NCBI GenBank assembly: GCA_028023455.1
Contig: JAQFVV010006294.1
Location: 4,493,001-4,557,000, forward strand
Source of the DNA: Epiperipatus broadwayi
Lineage: Eukaryota; Onychophora; Udeonychophora; Euonychophora; Peripatidae
Reading direction: 5' to 3'
Length of the DNA: 64,000 nucleotides
Shown here: piece after piece, positions 1 to 12,948 of the stretch
How positions within the stretch are numbered: the stretch's first letter is position 1
How the letters are laid out: each line of letters opens with the position of its first letter
Notes under the pieces: generated by a model
Seen by the model: only the letters and a program-made list of their open reading frames with translations
Told to the model about the DNA's origin: nothing
The model's database searches: none
Translations under genes and position numbers: made by a program

Positions 1-916
1 TTACCATACTTAAAGCAATAAAATAATGTTCATACTTGAAGTATTTAAAAATTTTTAAAGCTGATTAATTATGAACAATTAAATGAATTGACTTAGCATT
101 TTTCTTCATTAGCACCTATTTGTAAATAAATATGATCAGTCTAACTTCATAAGATAAAAACTAAGAAAGATAAAAATAAAACTATTAAGAATGAGTTTGG
201 CTATGATTATATAAACCAATCCATGAAACACAAATATGTTTGTTATTTGTGATACTGTCTTTTAGCTTCTTCTGCAGCAATATTTATCTTTCTAAGAGTC
301 ATCAACTTCTTCCCTAATTGTAGCTGTCTACTATATTTTATCCTCAATAATATATTCTCAATGAAAGTAATCAATATTGTACCTTTTTAGAATGTTTTTG
401 AGGTAATCTTTATTATGTAAACAGCGTTTATGTGTTCCATGGAAACTATGCTCAAATTCACTGTATAGTACTTTTGTTTAGGAAGTCTGTTATTCTTTAG
501 CATTGAATACAGAAAATGAAGAATATGATTAATTGGTCTTATAGTTTATTAATGGTATATATTATGTCATTACATTACTGTATTGAAGTATCCTAACTTT
601 TAACTTGTTAAATATAAGAAAGCACATTGGAGCCCTATTACTGTTCAATTTCCAAATCTATTTTTCTAATTAAAAAGCTCCCAAGATATTTAAATTGGAT
701 TCACACTCTTTCCTTTCTCTCTCTCTCTCTGTTTTATAAATACTAGTTATTAAAAATGATTTTTTTTATACCGAGTTTTACGAACTTTTATGTAATAAAT
801 AATTATTTAAAATAAACTAAGAAAATATATAAGTTGAATATTAATTAGTAGTTTTATTTATTTATTAATATATTTTGAATTAATATTTAATTTATAATCT
901 TTTTTTTTTACTTTAG
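1..916 (+). other. ADAMTS intron, 3' part
   Basis: This is the end of the intron before the first visible exon. It closes with a polypyrimidine run and an AG at 915-916. It holds a minus-strand LINE tail relic near 240-480 and a short CT repeat near 716-731. I see nothing else supportable. Confidence 0.7.
240..480 (-). pseudogene. LINE ORF2 C-terminal tail relic
   Basis: The reverse strand translates in broken frames into a tail typical of non-LTR retrotransposon ORF2 proteins. The pattern is a basic stretch (HNKDYLKNILK) followed about 50 residues later by an alanine/lysine helix (INIAAEEAKRQYHK). Nucleotide similarity to the stretch at 15700-15900 supports one repeat family. No open frame survives. 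The match is by eye only and could be partly fortuitous. Confidence 0.4.
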
Positions 917-1197
917 TGGTGTAAAGAAGGTCATTGTCTTCACATCGATTCTGATTTTGTCCATTATCTTGGTGGCTATGTAGATCCAGATTTTGAAGAA
1001 GATGATGATTATGATGATATGCCAGTAGAAGCACTAGTTCAACATACAGAAGATTATGGTGATTTGCAAGAACAGAATCAACAAAAACCAGTTGAAATGG
1101 TGCATGGTAGTTGGAGTTCTTGGGGATCATTTGGGTCATGTTCAAGAACTTGTGGTACAGGTGTTCAATTTCGTCGTAGAACCTGCAACAATCCCGA
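917..1197 (+). CDS. ADAMTS exon: end of disintegrin-like domain, acidic linker, start of TSP1-1
   Basis: The exon starts after AG at 915-916 and ends before the donor gtacga. The first codons read WCKEGHC, the usual end of the ADAMTS disintegrin-like domain. About 43 residues rich in Asp and Glu follow, then TSP1-1: [20 protein letters not shown]. This has a WxxW C-mannosylation motif and a CSRTCG O-fucosylation motif. The product would be a secreted zinc metalloproteinase of the extracellular matrix. The acidic linker is far longer than the short joint I expect here in ADAMTS2/3/14. The exon leaves two bases (ga) that complete a Glu codon with the next exon, giving CNNPEPSRGG across the junction. 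The longer reverse-strand frame over this exon is a shadow. Confidence 0.93.
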
Positions 1198-4100
1198 GTA
1201 CGAGGTCTTGAAACATTAGCTTTATAATCCTTGCTTATTAGACATAACTTATAGACTTTAATTTTTTTATATATAATTACTTTTAAGGAACTGCTACGCA
1301 TAATTATTACTAAACAATTAATATTTCAAAATTTATATTTTGGAAACATATACTGAAGTTAAATTTGATTTGTAGCATATGTTTTTGATTTTATGTATAC
1401 CACATAAGCACATATATATATAAGAGAAAGATTTTATAAAATAGTAATTACCCCATTTATTAATCATATTCATGATCTGATGTTTGAATCTGGACAAAAC
1501 TTGAAAATTTTTCAAACAGCTTAGAATTTCAAAATGAACTTAACATTTTTATTTAATGCAACCAATTCATAATCAAAAACAGCTAGTCATTTAATTATTG
1601 ATCAGTAAATAGATATATAGCTATAATTAACTATAAAACTGAGAGGGAAAAAGCTTTTACCTTCTGGCAGCTGGCTAACCCAATAAACATTTTATCCTTC
1701 AGTTTTTGCATTGAATTATCTGAAGCTATTGCCTTTCAATAAGCTATTTAAGGCAGTTTTACCAGACTCAGAAATGTGTAATTAAAATATTTATTTATTT
1801 TGATGATGTTATTTTTGTAACATAAGCTATTAAATTTCTTCTAGAAAAGGTAATTAATAAATACAAACATCTCATTTTGAAAATTTTCTTTTGCTACCCT
1901 TGTCTTTGAAACAATATCCTTTTCTTAAAACTATTATTTGTAAAGAAGTGATATGAAATAGGTTTTATTAAATTATTTTTAGAATATTTAAAAATATCTA
2001 TATCATACATATTTCCTTTCATATGGGTGCTATATATAGAAACTAATTAGCTCATTTTAAAATAACTGCATATCTCATTTAGCTATCAATTCTACATTTT
2101 AAACTTTTCATTTATTCAAAAATTCTTTACTAATAAACTCTATCTGTATATGTTATTTTGAATGAACTAAGTTGAAATGAAATTCTTGCTTTAGCATTAG
2201 TTTTAATCATTAATAAAATATCTATAAAAATAAAGATTTAATTTTCATCATAAATGCTGAAAATGATCTGATATATTTACACTATAGTATCAACAATAAT
2301 TTTACATTTTAAAAATTAAATTACTTAAAACATTCATCTGAATTTACTAAATCGGTAATTTAATTAATCATTTTTTCCATTCTTTATAGCTACAGAATAT
2401 ATCAAGATCATTTATGATCTTATTTACAATAGTATCTTATTTGCAATATAAAAATGTTTGCTTACATTATGTTGATTATTGCTTATGGAAATATCATTTA
2501 CTAATAATTTTACGAAATTTAAATCAATGATAGCATGACACCTGAAAGCTAAAGGTTTTTGGATCAGTTCTCATGGTTCATTTTCAGCTGGCTACATGAA
2601 TGCTTGAATGTCACATGATTTCATTCTGAAGCAAGTAAAGATATATAATTATTATTTTTTATTTGCTAATAGAATTTGCACTAAAATTTTTATACTTTTA
2701 TTTATCATATTATCTGTTATATAATCTATTTAACTCTTGAGGGATTAGTCTAAGTTTTATGAGGAAAATGACTGCTCTTTTTTTAATCTTTTAGATGGTC
2801 CCCATATTATTATTATTATCATTTTGATTAGTTCAGTATTTCTAAACTTATATTTGAAATGCTTAAAGTTGCCTGATATAGTAGTTTGTTTAATTTTTTT
2901 AAATGAAATAGGAAGAATTATCACAATAAACAAATTTACTCTTTTTATTGCAAAAACTCTTTCAACTGCTATAATGCTAATTAAATAGTAGCAAATAAGA
3001 GTATTGTAAATCTTATTGCTCTTTTCATAATTTAATATGTATTGCCCATCTGCCTCATTTCTTACTCTTTAAAGATAAACTAACTCTTTTTTGAGGTTCT
3101 TTATAACATAGTGTTGAGGATGGTGATTTCCGGCCTAGGAAAATCTATTATCACAATGATATAATATCATCATTGTGATTACCATAAGTTTCATCAGAAA
3201 AAAAGTTTTTCAATTGACACAAATTCTTCACCTTAAAGGCTAGGTACTTGTGGAAGGTCTTTTATTATTTTTTCAATCTGTTACCATGCAATTGCTTTAC
3301 ATGCCGATATATGTATAAAAATGATGTTAATTAGCTTTACTTCTTCATTTATTATGTCAAAATGTCTAGATATTAAACATGTGGAAACTACTGATTCAAA
3401 GCTTCACATTCTTACCATATCAAGATTCAGTTTTCTGAAGTTCTTTGTACAACACTGTATTTCTCAAAACCTTATATGAATAATATTTCTTTTTTTTTCA
3501 TGCTCATCTCGCCATAAATTAAGGTAATTCTAGGATGATCTCAATTTCAGTACATTGTCAGGAATTAAAGACATGAACTTTATTATCTCTTTATTTCTTA
3601 CTTATTCTTCCTTTGCTAAGTTATAAAGTAATTAAATAGTAGCATGTAAGAAGATTAAGTTTTATTATTCTTTTCACAATCATTTTGATACTTTGTTTAT
3701 GATCTTATTGATTCTTGAGAAAATCATCAACAGTCTTGGTTGTATTTTATCATTGCATCATTCTATATAGGTGTTTAATTAAATTTTTAAGGTGTTATGA
3801 TCAAGTTATAAATTGTTTTAGCTGTTTTTCTTGCAAAGATTTACCTCAGTTCAATGTTTAGTCTCTTTCTTTGATGAAATTCTGCTTTCTGGGTAGGTAT
3901 TATTTAAAAAATGGGAATGTTCTTAAAGATTTTGTAATTTTGTCTAATCTTAAAAAGACATCAATTATGGACCTTAAATATTCTCAGACATATTTTTATA
4001 TAAAAGGTAAATGTAAGATTAACACCACAATTTTCTTGATATGTTTGATTTATGATTTTTGATATTTGAGAACATCTATAACTCATTGTATTTACTCATG

Positions 4101-4384
4101 TCTGGTTGAATGTGTATTAAGTATTATCTGCATCTGTAAGCTTAATTAATTAATTCCCTTCTAAACTACATAATTTTCAAAGAATATGTAACTGCTCTCT
4201 TGCATTCATATTATAATTTTTGAATATTATATTTTTGATTTATCAATGAATAATGTTACAGATTAGAACATAATGAATTAAATTAATCTAAGACTTAAAT
4301 TTGGATGAAGTGCTTTTAAAATAACTTAATATTAAAGTGAAATATGTCTACACATTTAAAAAAAAGCATTTTAATATAAATGTT

Positions 4385-4790
4385 ATATCAATTATTACTT
4401 ATGGATCTGAAATTTGAACACCTAACAGAAGAGCAATATAAAAACTTCAAATCACTCAATGAAATATAGAAAGATGTATGTTAGGATTAACAAAAAGAGA
4501 TAGAAAATACGTGGATGAATGATTAATCATTGAAAGAATTAAGAGATGAAAATGGTATTGAGCTGGACATATTGCTAGAAGAGATAATAATAGATGTACA
4601 ATTGAAGGTTTATAGTGGATCCCAAGAGATTGTAAAAGACTTAGAAAGATACGACATATGAAAAGGATGGATGAAATAAGAAGTTTGCTGGTGTAATGTG
4701 GAGAAGAGAGGTCATAGATCAGAGAAATTGAATTAAACTTGGAGAGAACTTCATTCTATAGTGGATCAATATTGGTTGAAAATATTGATG
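4385..4790 (+). pseudogene. LINE (RTE/BovB-like) reverse transcriptase C-terminal relic
   Basis: The plus strand reads, with several stops, as the C-terminal end of a non-LTR retrotransposon polyprotein. In order it shows YGSE, KLQITQ, CMLGLTKRDR, then KWYWAGHIARRDNN, then WIPRDCKR, then a tail ending near DDSDKYY. The block 'W..GH.AR.....W.PRD.KR' is the standard post-RT segment of these elements. The upstream RT palm is absent, consistent with truncation, and in-frame stops show it is dead. The clade is an inference. Confidence 0.75.
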
Positions 4791-5974
4791 ATAGCGATAA
4801 ATATTATTCACAGTTAACTGCATTAATTTATCTTATGTGATTCCATTAAACATAACTTATTAATATTAAGAGTAGGGCAATTTGGATTATATTTGTTAAT
4901 TATAGACTCATTCCAAGTTATGGTTTATATTAATAATGAACTTATGTTGTGATTGATTACTACATTACTAACTTAAATGATTTATTTTGGTAATATGAAT
5001 GCCTTGTTATCATTATTTAAACTTTTCTATATATTTTATTAGATTTTTAAATTATAAAACTTGAATTTTCTTTTATTTCTAACTTCACATCGATTTATAA
5101 TGAGCTTTGATGATAGTTGCATATCATGTGATCTATTAATCAATTATTCATATGATATTATTATATTGAAGTCAATATTTTTTGAATACAGCATTTCTTT
5201 TAATATAATCTAAATGTTGTTTGTGATTTGAATATAAAATATAAACTAAACTCACATATAAAAATGGTGTAATCAGACTCAAATTTCGCAATCATTAATA
5301 TTTTAGAAGCATTTTATTAATGTTTAACAGTACATGAAAATTTAGTCATCTATAAAAGTATAAATCAAGTTCTTAACAAATGAAGGCAATTCAGTCTTAA
5401 CAATTATTCCATGGGGAATAACATTGAGCAGTTTAGTATATATGCGATTAATTTTTTGTTCAATCTAATTAAAAAATGATTAGGAAATATTTTTGTAGGA
5501 AGCAAGGCAAAGAATTGGAAAACACATATAGTTTGATTAGAAAAACATAAGGAATTTTTAGTGTTTATTCTAAATTTAGTTGAGAATCGTGTATGTGTAT
5601 GTTATCCTTGGGCCTTAACTTTTAACCAATATGCTTGCTGTTTATATATTAATTCCACATATAGGCAAGATCCTGAGTTTTTTTAATATAGATATATGGT
5701 AATTTAAATATTTAGAATTATTTCTAAGAATTAAGTTATTGGAATAGTTTATTTTAACATTTAAACTTAACCCATTTTGATAATAATAATAATAATAATT
5801 AATATAAACATAAATAATAGTCTTACTGTTTGAATTATACTCACTCAAATGTATTATTCAAAGATAATATATAAGATATGCATAATAATTATCTGTATAA
5901 CAAATGATCACAGAGTTAACAAAAGTTTATCTTCATTAAATATCAAGCTAAAGTTTATTACATTGGAGTTGTAT

Positions 5975-6062
5975 GTTGAACTATTTTCATCATGCAATTG
6001 AATTGTTAAATGTTTAGAAAAATTCAAATTTTGTTTATACTTTTTGAAATCCATTCAACTAG
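5975..6062. repeat. single copy of a Penelope-end-like repeat arm
   Basis: The stretch after 6003 resembles the terminal inverted segments of the Penelope-like element at 18802-20719 (a TTAAATGTTTAGAAAAATT-type start, ending in CATTCAACT). The 30 bases before it also match the bases before the short inverted repeat at 16111. Only one arm is visible here. Confidence 0.4.
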
Positions 6063-7139
6063 TGGAAACCTGCCTACTTATATAAAATTTCAAACTACTT
6101 TAGTTAATAAATTATTCAAAAACAAAAACTAAAAATAAACATTTAAAATTCAAATTCTCATTATTTAAAACAAATAATTTTTTTTATTTACTTTAACATG
6201 TTCATGTTATTATTCACAACAACAAAACCATGTGACATTTTTATAAGTGCATTTGTTACAGCTTTGAACTCTAAATTCTTACTATCAAAGACAAAATCCA
6301 GAAAAGCAGTCTGGTGACATAAATATTACAGCACTATATAATGTTGTGTCTATTGATTTCTTAACTTATAATAGATGTTTCTAAAGTACATGAAGAAAAT
6401 TGCTTTTGGATATTGTTATTCTGATTTTCTTTATGCACATTCATAATATATATGTGTGTAAAAAATTGTTACATAAAAAGCTATAATTTGTTTATTAACA
6501 TATTACAAAATGACTATGCTTAAAAGTTAGCATTTTCTATTGTCATTTAGTTTAATTTGAAAATATATATTGAAGACTTCATGATATTGTGATTGGGTCT
6601 ATTTGCCTGTTGACTGAGATTCAATATTTGATCATATGAACGTTGAAACTTTTATCAGCTCAGAAGCAAATCTTAAGACTGTTTTATTTAGTAAAACATT
6701 TTTGCTTTAACTTAGCTAATTATTTGTAAAGGATATCATGTGGTTTTAATTAAAGAGTAAAACAAGGATGGAAAACTGCTAAACTTTCTTCAGTGACAGT
6801 TGACAATTTTAGTGAGTATTATTTTTCCTACTTCTCTATAGTTGATTATTAGAGTGAAATTGGCTATTTACAAGCTCTCATTTTTCATATATATATATAT
6901 CAGAAAAGTGAATTATAATATTAAAATCATCGTAAAAACAGTTATCCATAAAATTGTTTTTGCTCTTTAATATTTTCATAATACTACTCCATCTTTTTTT
7001 GCTTATGAAGTAAATAGAATAAACATTTTGTTTTTTAATATTATTTATCTGATTTATGTTGAAATCAAAAGTTAATACATATATATTTTTCAAATTTTGC
7101 AATATATTGTATAATCATCTCTTCTTTTTTTGTTGTCAG

Positions 7140-7203
7140 ACCATCACGTGGTGGAAATCCATGTCAAGGAACAGCAGAAATTTATCAACTTTGTAACACT
7201 CAG
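7140..7203 (+). CDS. ADAMTS exon: second half of TSP1-1
   Basis: The exon begins after TTGTCAG and ends with CAG before gtaata. Its first base completes the Glu codon begun at 1197. It then reads PSRGGNPCQGTAEIYQLCNTQ, the closing half of the first thrombospondin type 1 repeat, with two of the repeat's cysteines. It ends in phase 0. It is too short to be found as a free-standing ORF and was located by phase and family pattern. Confidence 0.93.
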
Positions 7204-7488
7204 GTAATATTGTGCATTACAATATCTGGATATATTTTAGAATTTAATTTAATTAGTGTTGCTTTTAATATATATATATTAATTTAAATATTTTGAATAA
7301 AAAGTTTAGTAAATCATGTTTACCAGCTTCCAAACCCCGAAAAAAACCTGACATAAATACTCAAGTAATTTTTAAATATCCTGATACTTTAATTCCCACC
7401 CCACCCCTCTTATTTTTAAAAAATTATAATATGAGATAACCCTTAATAATGGTCAAACATAAATTTGTCCATAATGTTGTTTTCAATA

Positions 7489-7598
7489 ATTAATAATAGT
7501 TCAACACAATTGAAATAAAACAGCTATATAAAAATAAAGGAAATATTTATAATTTTTATATAGTTGTTTTATTTCAATTGTGTTGAACTATTATTAAT
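7489..7598. repeat. hairpin with 47-bp arms
   Basis: The arms at 7489-7535 and 7552-7598 are reverse complements with one mismatch around a 16-base spacer. A 14-base direct repeat (TAATATGAGATAAC) lies at 7427-7440 and again at 7596-7609, bracketing the hairpin and about 50 bases before it, as a target-site duplication would. Confidence 0.85.
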
Positions 7599-9369
7599 AT
7601 GAGATAACAAATATATACACTCAGTATGTTACCAGTAAACTAAGGATTAAGAAGGCACATTTCTTAAAGTGGCATGCATGCACTCGCAGTTACATATATA
7701 TTTAAATGTTTTAAAATTTAAAGATAAATCTCTCTATATGTATTATCATTGTATCATCAAATGAATGATAATGCCTGCTAATCACATGTCAAGAGCTTAT
7801 TCCAATTGACCTTTCACCTTTTTTCAAGCTTTTCAATAGACATTTATTATGATGATGATAATATTCATTTATTTTAATATCATCTTCTTACTTCCTTAAC
7901 CCTTTCAAGCTTTGTATTTTTTTGTAATACATGTCTAAAATAAGACAATTTTAACTCGGTGGTTATTTGTTCTTTTAGCAAAAATTCAGTTCTAATCTTA
8001 TCAAAATTTCATGTCTATTGTCTTTGCTGTTCTTAAAAGTTTTCTCAATTCAAATGCATAACATATTTTTTTCTATCCTTATTCTTTAGTATCTACTTTT
8101 ACATCTATAAAACATCATAGGAAATGACATACATCTAAAGAACTTTCTCTGGTTTGTTATTGTAATTCAGTTCAATGATAATCTGGAATGAATCTCATAA
8201 CTGTTGCATTTTTTTTTTGTTATTGAAGAATAATTCCAAAAAGCAAATATTTTTGTATATTCATCAATTTTAGAAGCAGCTACTGACTTATGTTCATGGC
8301 CTTTTTTTCGTTTTTTTTTTTTTTTTATATTTAGTAATAATTTCTTTCCAACACACTATTAAAGAATAGGTTTTCTCTATTTTTGGCTGTAAGTTTGATA
8401 CCATCATCCTAAGATTTGTTCATGTATCCATTCTAGCTTCCTCAATGTGTATTTAATTATATAAATTGAAGAGCAATATGACATATATGTTCATTTCTAT
8501 GCCAATATAAACCTATATATTTCACTATAACCTGTTTAACTAAAACATTTATGCATATAGATACTTTGCTACATTCATCTAAGAAAAATCTATGATTAAA
8601 CATATTCAAAAAAATCAAAATCTATGTTATATTGAATAAAATGAATTTAGATTTTTTCTAAAATGCTTTGATTTTTTCAACAATAACATCTATATTTCTC
8701 ATTCATTACTAAAACTGATTTATACATCTCCAAATTCTCTTTTTATGTAAAGCTTTAATCTGTGCTGAATGACTTCTGAATATTTTTTTTCTATGCAGCA
8801 TAAGAAATACTATTTAAAAGTTTGCATACTTTATTTTTTCTAATGATATAAGATTTTTTCCAATTTGTAAGAAGCTGAATATTTTGTAAATCAATTAGAT
8901 AATTTGTTCAGCATTTTTATTGATTCTTTTCATTTTTCAATGAAATACCATCAATTTCAAATGCCTTTTGATAAATAATCTCAAAGCTGCTTTTATTATT
9001 AATGTTCTTCTGTGCAGCTGATCTGAATAAGAGTATCCTTTTTGTTATTTTTGTGATAGAATTCTTAATATTTCTTTAATCTCCTTTTTTCACTTATTAT
9101 AATTTGTCGTTGACATTTTTTCAACAAAACATATTCAAGGTTGGAATTTTTTTCCCCATCTCAAGATACTAATAGAAGATAAAAATTTTCAATTTTATTT
9201 CACGATTGTTTTTCATGGCTGCTTTTTGAAATTTTTTATTCATATTTCTTAAAGGTTTTTTTTTGCCAAAAAGTTTTTTACTATGGTTTTTCTTATTCTT
9301 TTTGTATTTATCACTGTTTCTACTGACTTTCATGTTGATTTTTCTAATTATCAAATTTTGCCTTCTGGC

Positions 9370-9460
9370 ATCCATTGATTACCTGGCTGGCACTACTGTA
9401 TGGAGAGTTTTGCCTGTGTTAATAATAGTTATGTGCAAGCATAAGAAATGGTGATCATGT
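9370..9460. repeat. fold-back family A, end fragment
   Basis: This stretch matches the right end of the complete family A element at 57779-58625: the 'ggcatccattgattac' block, 'tatggagagtttt', and the terminal 'aagaaatggtgatcatgtgat'. Only one arm is present, so it is a truncated copy. Confidence 0.7.
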
Positions 9461-9689
9461 GATATTCTCAGATCATTAATTTCATTATCAAAACATTGAA
9501 TCACTTGATTTTTATTTTAAATGTGTTAAGTATATATATATCTGTAATATCAGATTTACTTTTCAGTTTCATCCAGTTTATGTATGAATATTTTAATATC
9601 CATTTCACATTCTGCTCTTAGCTATTTATTGCTATAAAATTGAAATCTTTCCTTCATGGGATCCAAAAAAAAAGGTGTGAAATAAGATG

Positions 9690-9955
9690 ACTTTTTCTTA
9701 AATGAAAGCAGAAGTTCCTATGCAGAGTCCATATCATTAATTAATTCAAATACTCCCATTTTATTTGCTTCCTTTGAGAATGTTTGTATGTATAATCACC
9801 ATATTAACTGCTGATGGCTTTTTCTTAAATGAAAGCAGAAGTTTCTATACATAGTTCATATCTTGAGAAATCTTATTATATTAATTAACTCAAATATTCC
9901 CACTTTATTTGTTTACTATGAACTTCATTTGAGGATATTCATATATATAATTACC
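9690..9955. repeat. degenerate direct duplication, about 130-bp unit
   Basis: Two adjacent copies begin with 'tttttcttaaatgaaagcag' near 9690 and 9822. Both run through an ATTAATTAA segment, a 'cccactttatttg'-like segment and a 'tataattaccacat'-like end. Copies differ by point changes and a short indel. Confidence 0.75.
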
Positions 9956-9989
9956 ACATTTCAGCTTTAAAAATATGTTGATAATAAAA

Positions 9990-10120
9990 TTGTCATTCAA
10001 TTTATAAAAAATGAATCATTCTTCTGCTTCATTTTCACTTCCAAATTTATATTGATTAATGGTACTTTTTCCCTTTCTATCGCCATCTTTGGCATTCCAG
10101 TCATCAACTAATAATATTTA
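9990..10120 (-). pseudogene. possible LINE endonuclease fragment
   Basis: The reverse strand reads DDWNAKDGDRKGKSTI followed by YKFGSENEAEE. This resembles the 'GDWNAKVG...G.FG.G..NE.G' signature of the AP-type endonuclease of RTE-like LINEs, with the Asp-Asn pair present. It is short and lacks the rest of the domain. Confidence 0.4.
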
Positions 10121-12756
10121 CTAAAACCTTGTCATTTCCTGTCAGAATTTTGATAAAAAAAATCTTTTAATATTTCTCTTGCTTGAATGAGGTTGAACAG
10201 TTGTCCACAAAATTGAATTGATATTAATCTACTATATTTTTTCTAATGATAAAAGTCATTGTTTGTTGTCTTTTTTTTTATCTCAAATCTTCCAGCCCAA
10301 CTTATTTCACTAATTCTTAACATATGTAACTGATAACATTTTCCTCTTTACAGAATAGTTTTCCTTGATTCTATCATTCTTTTTTAGTAACACAGTGAAT
10401 GCTTTCCAATCCATAAGACATCTTTTATCATTATCACTTTTATTTTGCTTGTCCTTATCCATAAAATTATCAGTGCATTACATTGGAGTAGTTTATGCTT
10501 GTTTTATTTCATATTGTTTGAATAATATTTTACTGTTAGCATGATTTAGACTACCAGTCACCAAAATAATTGTAAATATGAACAAAACAATAGAAATGAG
10601 GTAATAAAAATAAACTGAATATTATTAGAAGAAAATGAAAGTCAGTGTAAATTTCAATATAAGAGATGAGGTAAAATTAATAGATGAAAAAAAAAATCAT
10701 AATTCAGCCACCTCAGGTTCTCCAAACCCATAATCATTGATTTAAGTACATCAACAAATAATTATTGTAGCTAATTAGAAATAGATATGAAATTTCATAA
10801 ATTCTAAGAAAAACTAATCAATTTTTTTTCATTTTGATATATATTCATGATGCAAAATTGTTTTGTATTTACTCAAAATATATACATAAAACTGCATAGG
10901 AAAAAAAATAACCTAATAATTATGACAGTATCAAATTCTATAAATGCTCAGAATTTTTTTCCTCCCAATACAGATAAATAAATGTAATAATCTGGAAACT
11001 TGAACATTGCTGATTGTCAGATGAGTGAATCTTGACAATCACGATCAGCTTAGTATTTTCTTTTAGGGCTTATAGCTTTAGTATTAGTCAGAAAATGACT
11101 ATCTATTCTTTATTAGTTAGAAGATAATGACTCCATGTTTTTTTCTAAATTGCTAGCTGAAATATTGAGGTGATCATTATAAAAAATATGATTGTAATAT
11201 GATATTGTTGTCATATTAGTGAACCCTCATATTCTTGCAGACTCATATTTCATGATTCATATATTTGCTTCTAGCCTACAGTATCATCTTCATTGCTTTC
11301 TAATTAATGTTATTTTATTTATTTATTTAACATATACATTTTATATATATATATATATATATAAACAAATTAACTATTAACAAAATATCCTAAAAGAAGC
11401 CATTGGAGATTCCAATCAGGAAATAAAATCACTGGTTGCTTTATTATGTCTTCAATTCTTCCAGTGTAGTCAAACATTTGACAGTTTTATGGTGTTTATC
11501 CACATCAACAGCTGTTAAATTTCATTTGGGAAGTAGAAGAGTGTAACATAGTCCTGATTTCATTGATGAGATTCCAGTAATGTCTACAAAGATTACTTTA
11601 TTATTGAAATTCAGAAAAAGGAAATTTATTGAATTCTCATAAGAAGTCCTTTTTTTTTTTTGCCACAGTTTTTCATATGTAGATCCTTTTTTTGAAATTG
11701 AGGAAGAGAATCTTGATTTGAAATGAGTCTTAGTTGATGAAATTATATCCGGAGATATTGATAAATCCAATCTACTTAATTTTTTTTATATATTTTATGA
11801 TATGATATAACAAATTGTTTCTACATGGAAATCAGATTTCATCTTGATGAGTTTATAAAACTACACAGTTAATATTATTTATTATTGCTTTTTGTAAATA
11901 AAAATAGAAATAAATTATCTATATCATAGTATTCTTGAAGTTAAACAATGAATCAAACTAACTATAAAGAAAAAAAATTGTCATTCTTTTACCAGGACTT
12001 TCATTTTCCAAGTGTTTTATAATGAATTGAATTAAAAGCTTTATAAAATATGAAGTTTGGGGTTCAGAAAAATAATCACTATTAAAATTAGTGATTTTAT
12101 ATATATATCTTCTATTTAAAAATTATTGGTATAATTAACACAAAATAGATTTTTCATTATTGCTTTCTAGATTACATTAGTCATTATTGATAGATCAAGT
12201 CTCATGTATCACATGATATAGCACTTGATAATTTCACAATTTTTAAAAAGGCTATGGTTAATTATATTTTTTTTGTTTTTGATTGATATACTTTATCATA
12301 TGATCAGGTCTTTTTAGAATGTCAGTCTTCTCTGGTTATTCTATTGTGATGTATTTTAATTAACAATATTACTGGACTATTCCTTCAGACAATAGCAGTT
12401 CAGACTAGAAGAAACAATAATGCTATAACAATAATAGATAAATATATATTATATATACAGATGAATTTGAAAACTGTATTAACATAAACACACAAAAGTA
12501 TTTATATAAATACATATACAATACACTGAGAATATAGTTTTGTTAATATGATTATAAAATGCAGAAACTGATGAAGAATGTAAATATAAATCAAATTATT
12601 GATTATTAATAATAAACACTAACTTTATTTATTGTAATGTACTGTTTATTTTATTAACAAATCTATTTAAAGTATTATTTAGAAGTTTATTGGAAATATT
12701 ACTTTATTTAGTTGATTATGTTATAAATTGTTCATAATAGTAAATTTTTATTTTAG

Positions 12757-12868
12757 ACTTGTTCAAAACTTATTGATTTCCGAGCTGAACAATGTCGGAA
12801 ACTTCACGAATTTACTAATAAGAATGTTGATACTGGATTATCTTGGATACCCTACCAACCTTCAAACT
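12757..12868 (+). CDS. ADAMTS exon: end of TSP1-1 and start of cysteine-rich domain
   Basis: The exon lies between TTTTAG and GTAAGT. It reads TCSKLIDFRAEQCRKLHEFT through LSWIPYQPSN. The 'DFR.EQC' core and the following 'W.P' motif are hallmarks of the ADAMTS cysteine-rich domain after TSP1-1. The last base (t) joins the next exon to form a Ser codon. Neighbouring exon phases agree exactly. Confidence 0.94.
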
Positions 12869-12948
12869 GTAAGTTTTGTTTTTAAAAAAGAAAACAATTA
12901 GATTATTTAAAATATCACACATTAACATTTATTTTCATTATAAAACAG
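12869..12948 (+). other. 80-base mini-intron
   Basis: GTAAGT donor and AAACAG acceptor, 80 bases long. It is the only short intron seen in this gene; the others are about 1.6 to 15 kb. Confidence 0.93.

Larger units (their letters stand above)
1198..7139 (+). other. ADAMTS intron, 5.9 kb
   Basis: The intron has a GT donor and a TTGTCAG acceptor. It contains a LINE reverse-transcriptase tail relic (4385-4790), a single Penelope-end-like arm (5975-6062) and a small palindrome near 3151-3177. Two similar stretches near 2960-3040 and 3620-3690 suggest an old duplicated repeat. The rest is AT-rich sequence in which I see no gene. Confidence 0.7.
7204..12756 (+). other. ADAMTS intron, 5.6 kb
   Basis: The intron runs from GTAATA to TTTTAG. 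It holds a 47-bp-arm hairpin (7489-7598), a family A repeat fragment (9370-9460), a degenerate direct duplication (9690-9955) and a small LINE endonuclease relic (9990-10120). Long T-rich runs occupy 8200-9300 and a TA microsatellite lies near 11340. I see no gene in 10150-12700. Confidence 0.7.

Noticed and set aside
858-1301. 147-codon reverse frame over the first exon
   Set aside because: It is the complement of a real ADAMTS exon and its low-complexity His/Leu text has no family pattern.
8280-8340. long T runs as possible regulatory tracts
   Set aside because: Common low-complexity sequence throughout the introns; nothing distinguishes this one.
9169-9454. overlapping 68- and 63-codon frames on opposite strands
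   Set aside because: They lie in A/T-rich low-complexity sequence and a repeat fragment; Lys-rich and Phe/Leu-rich texts are complements of each other.
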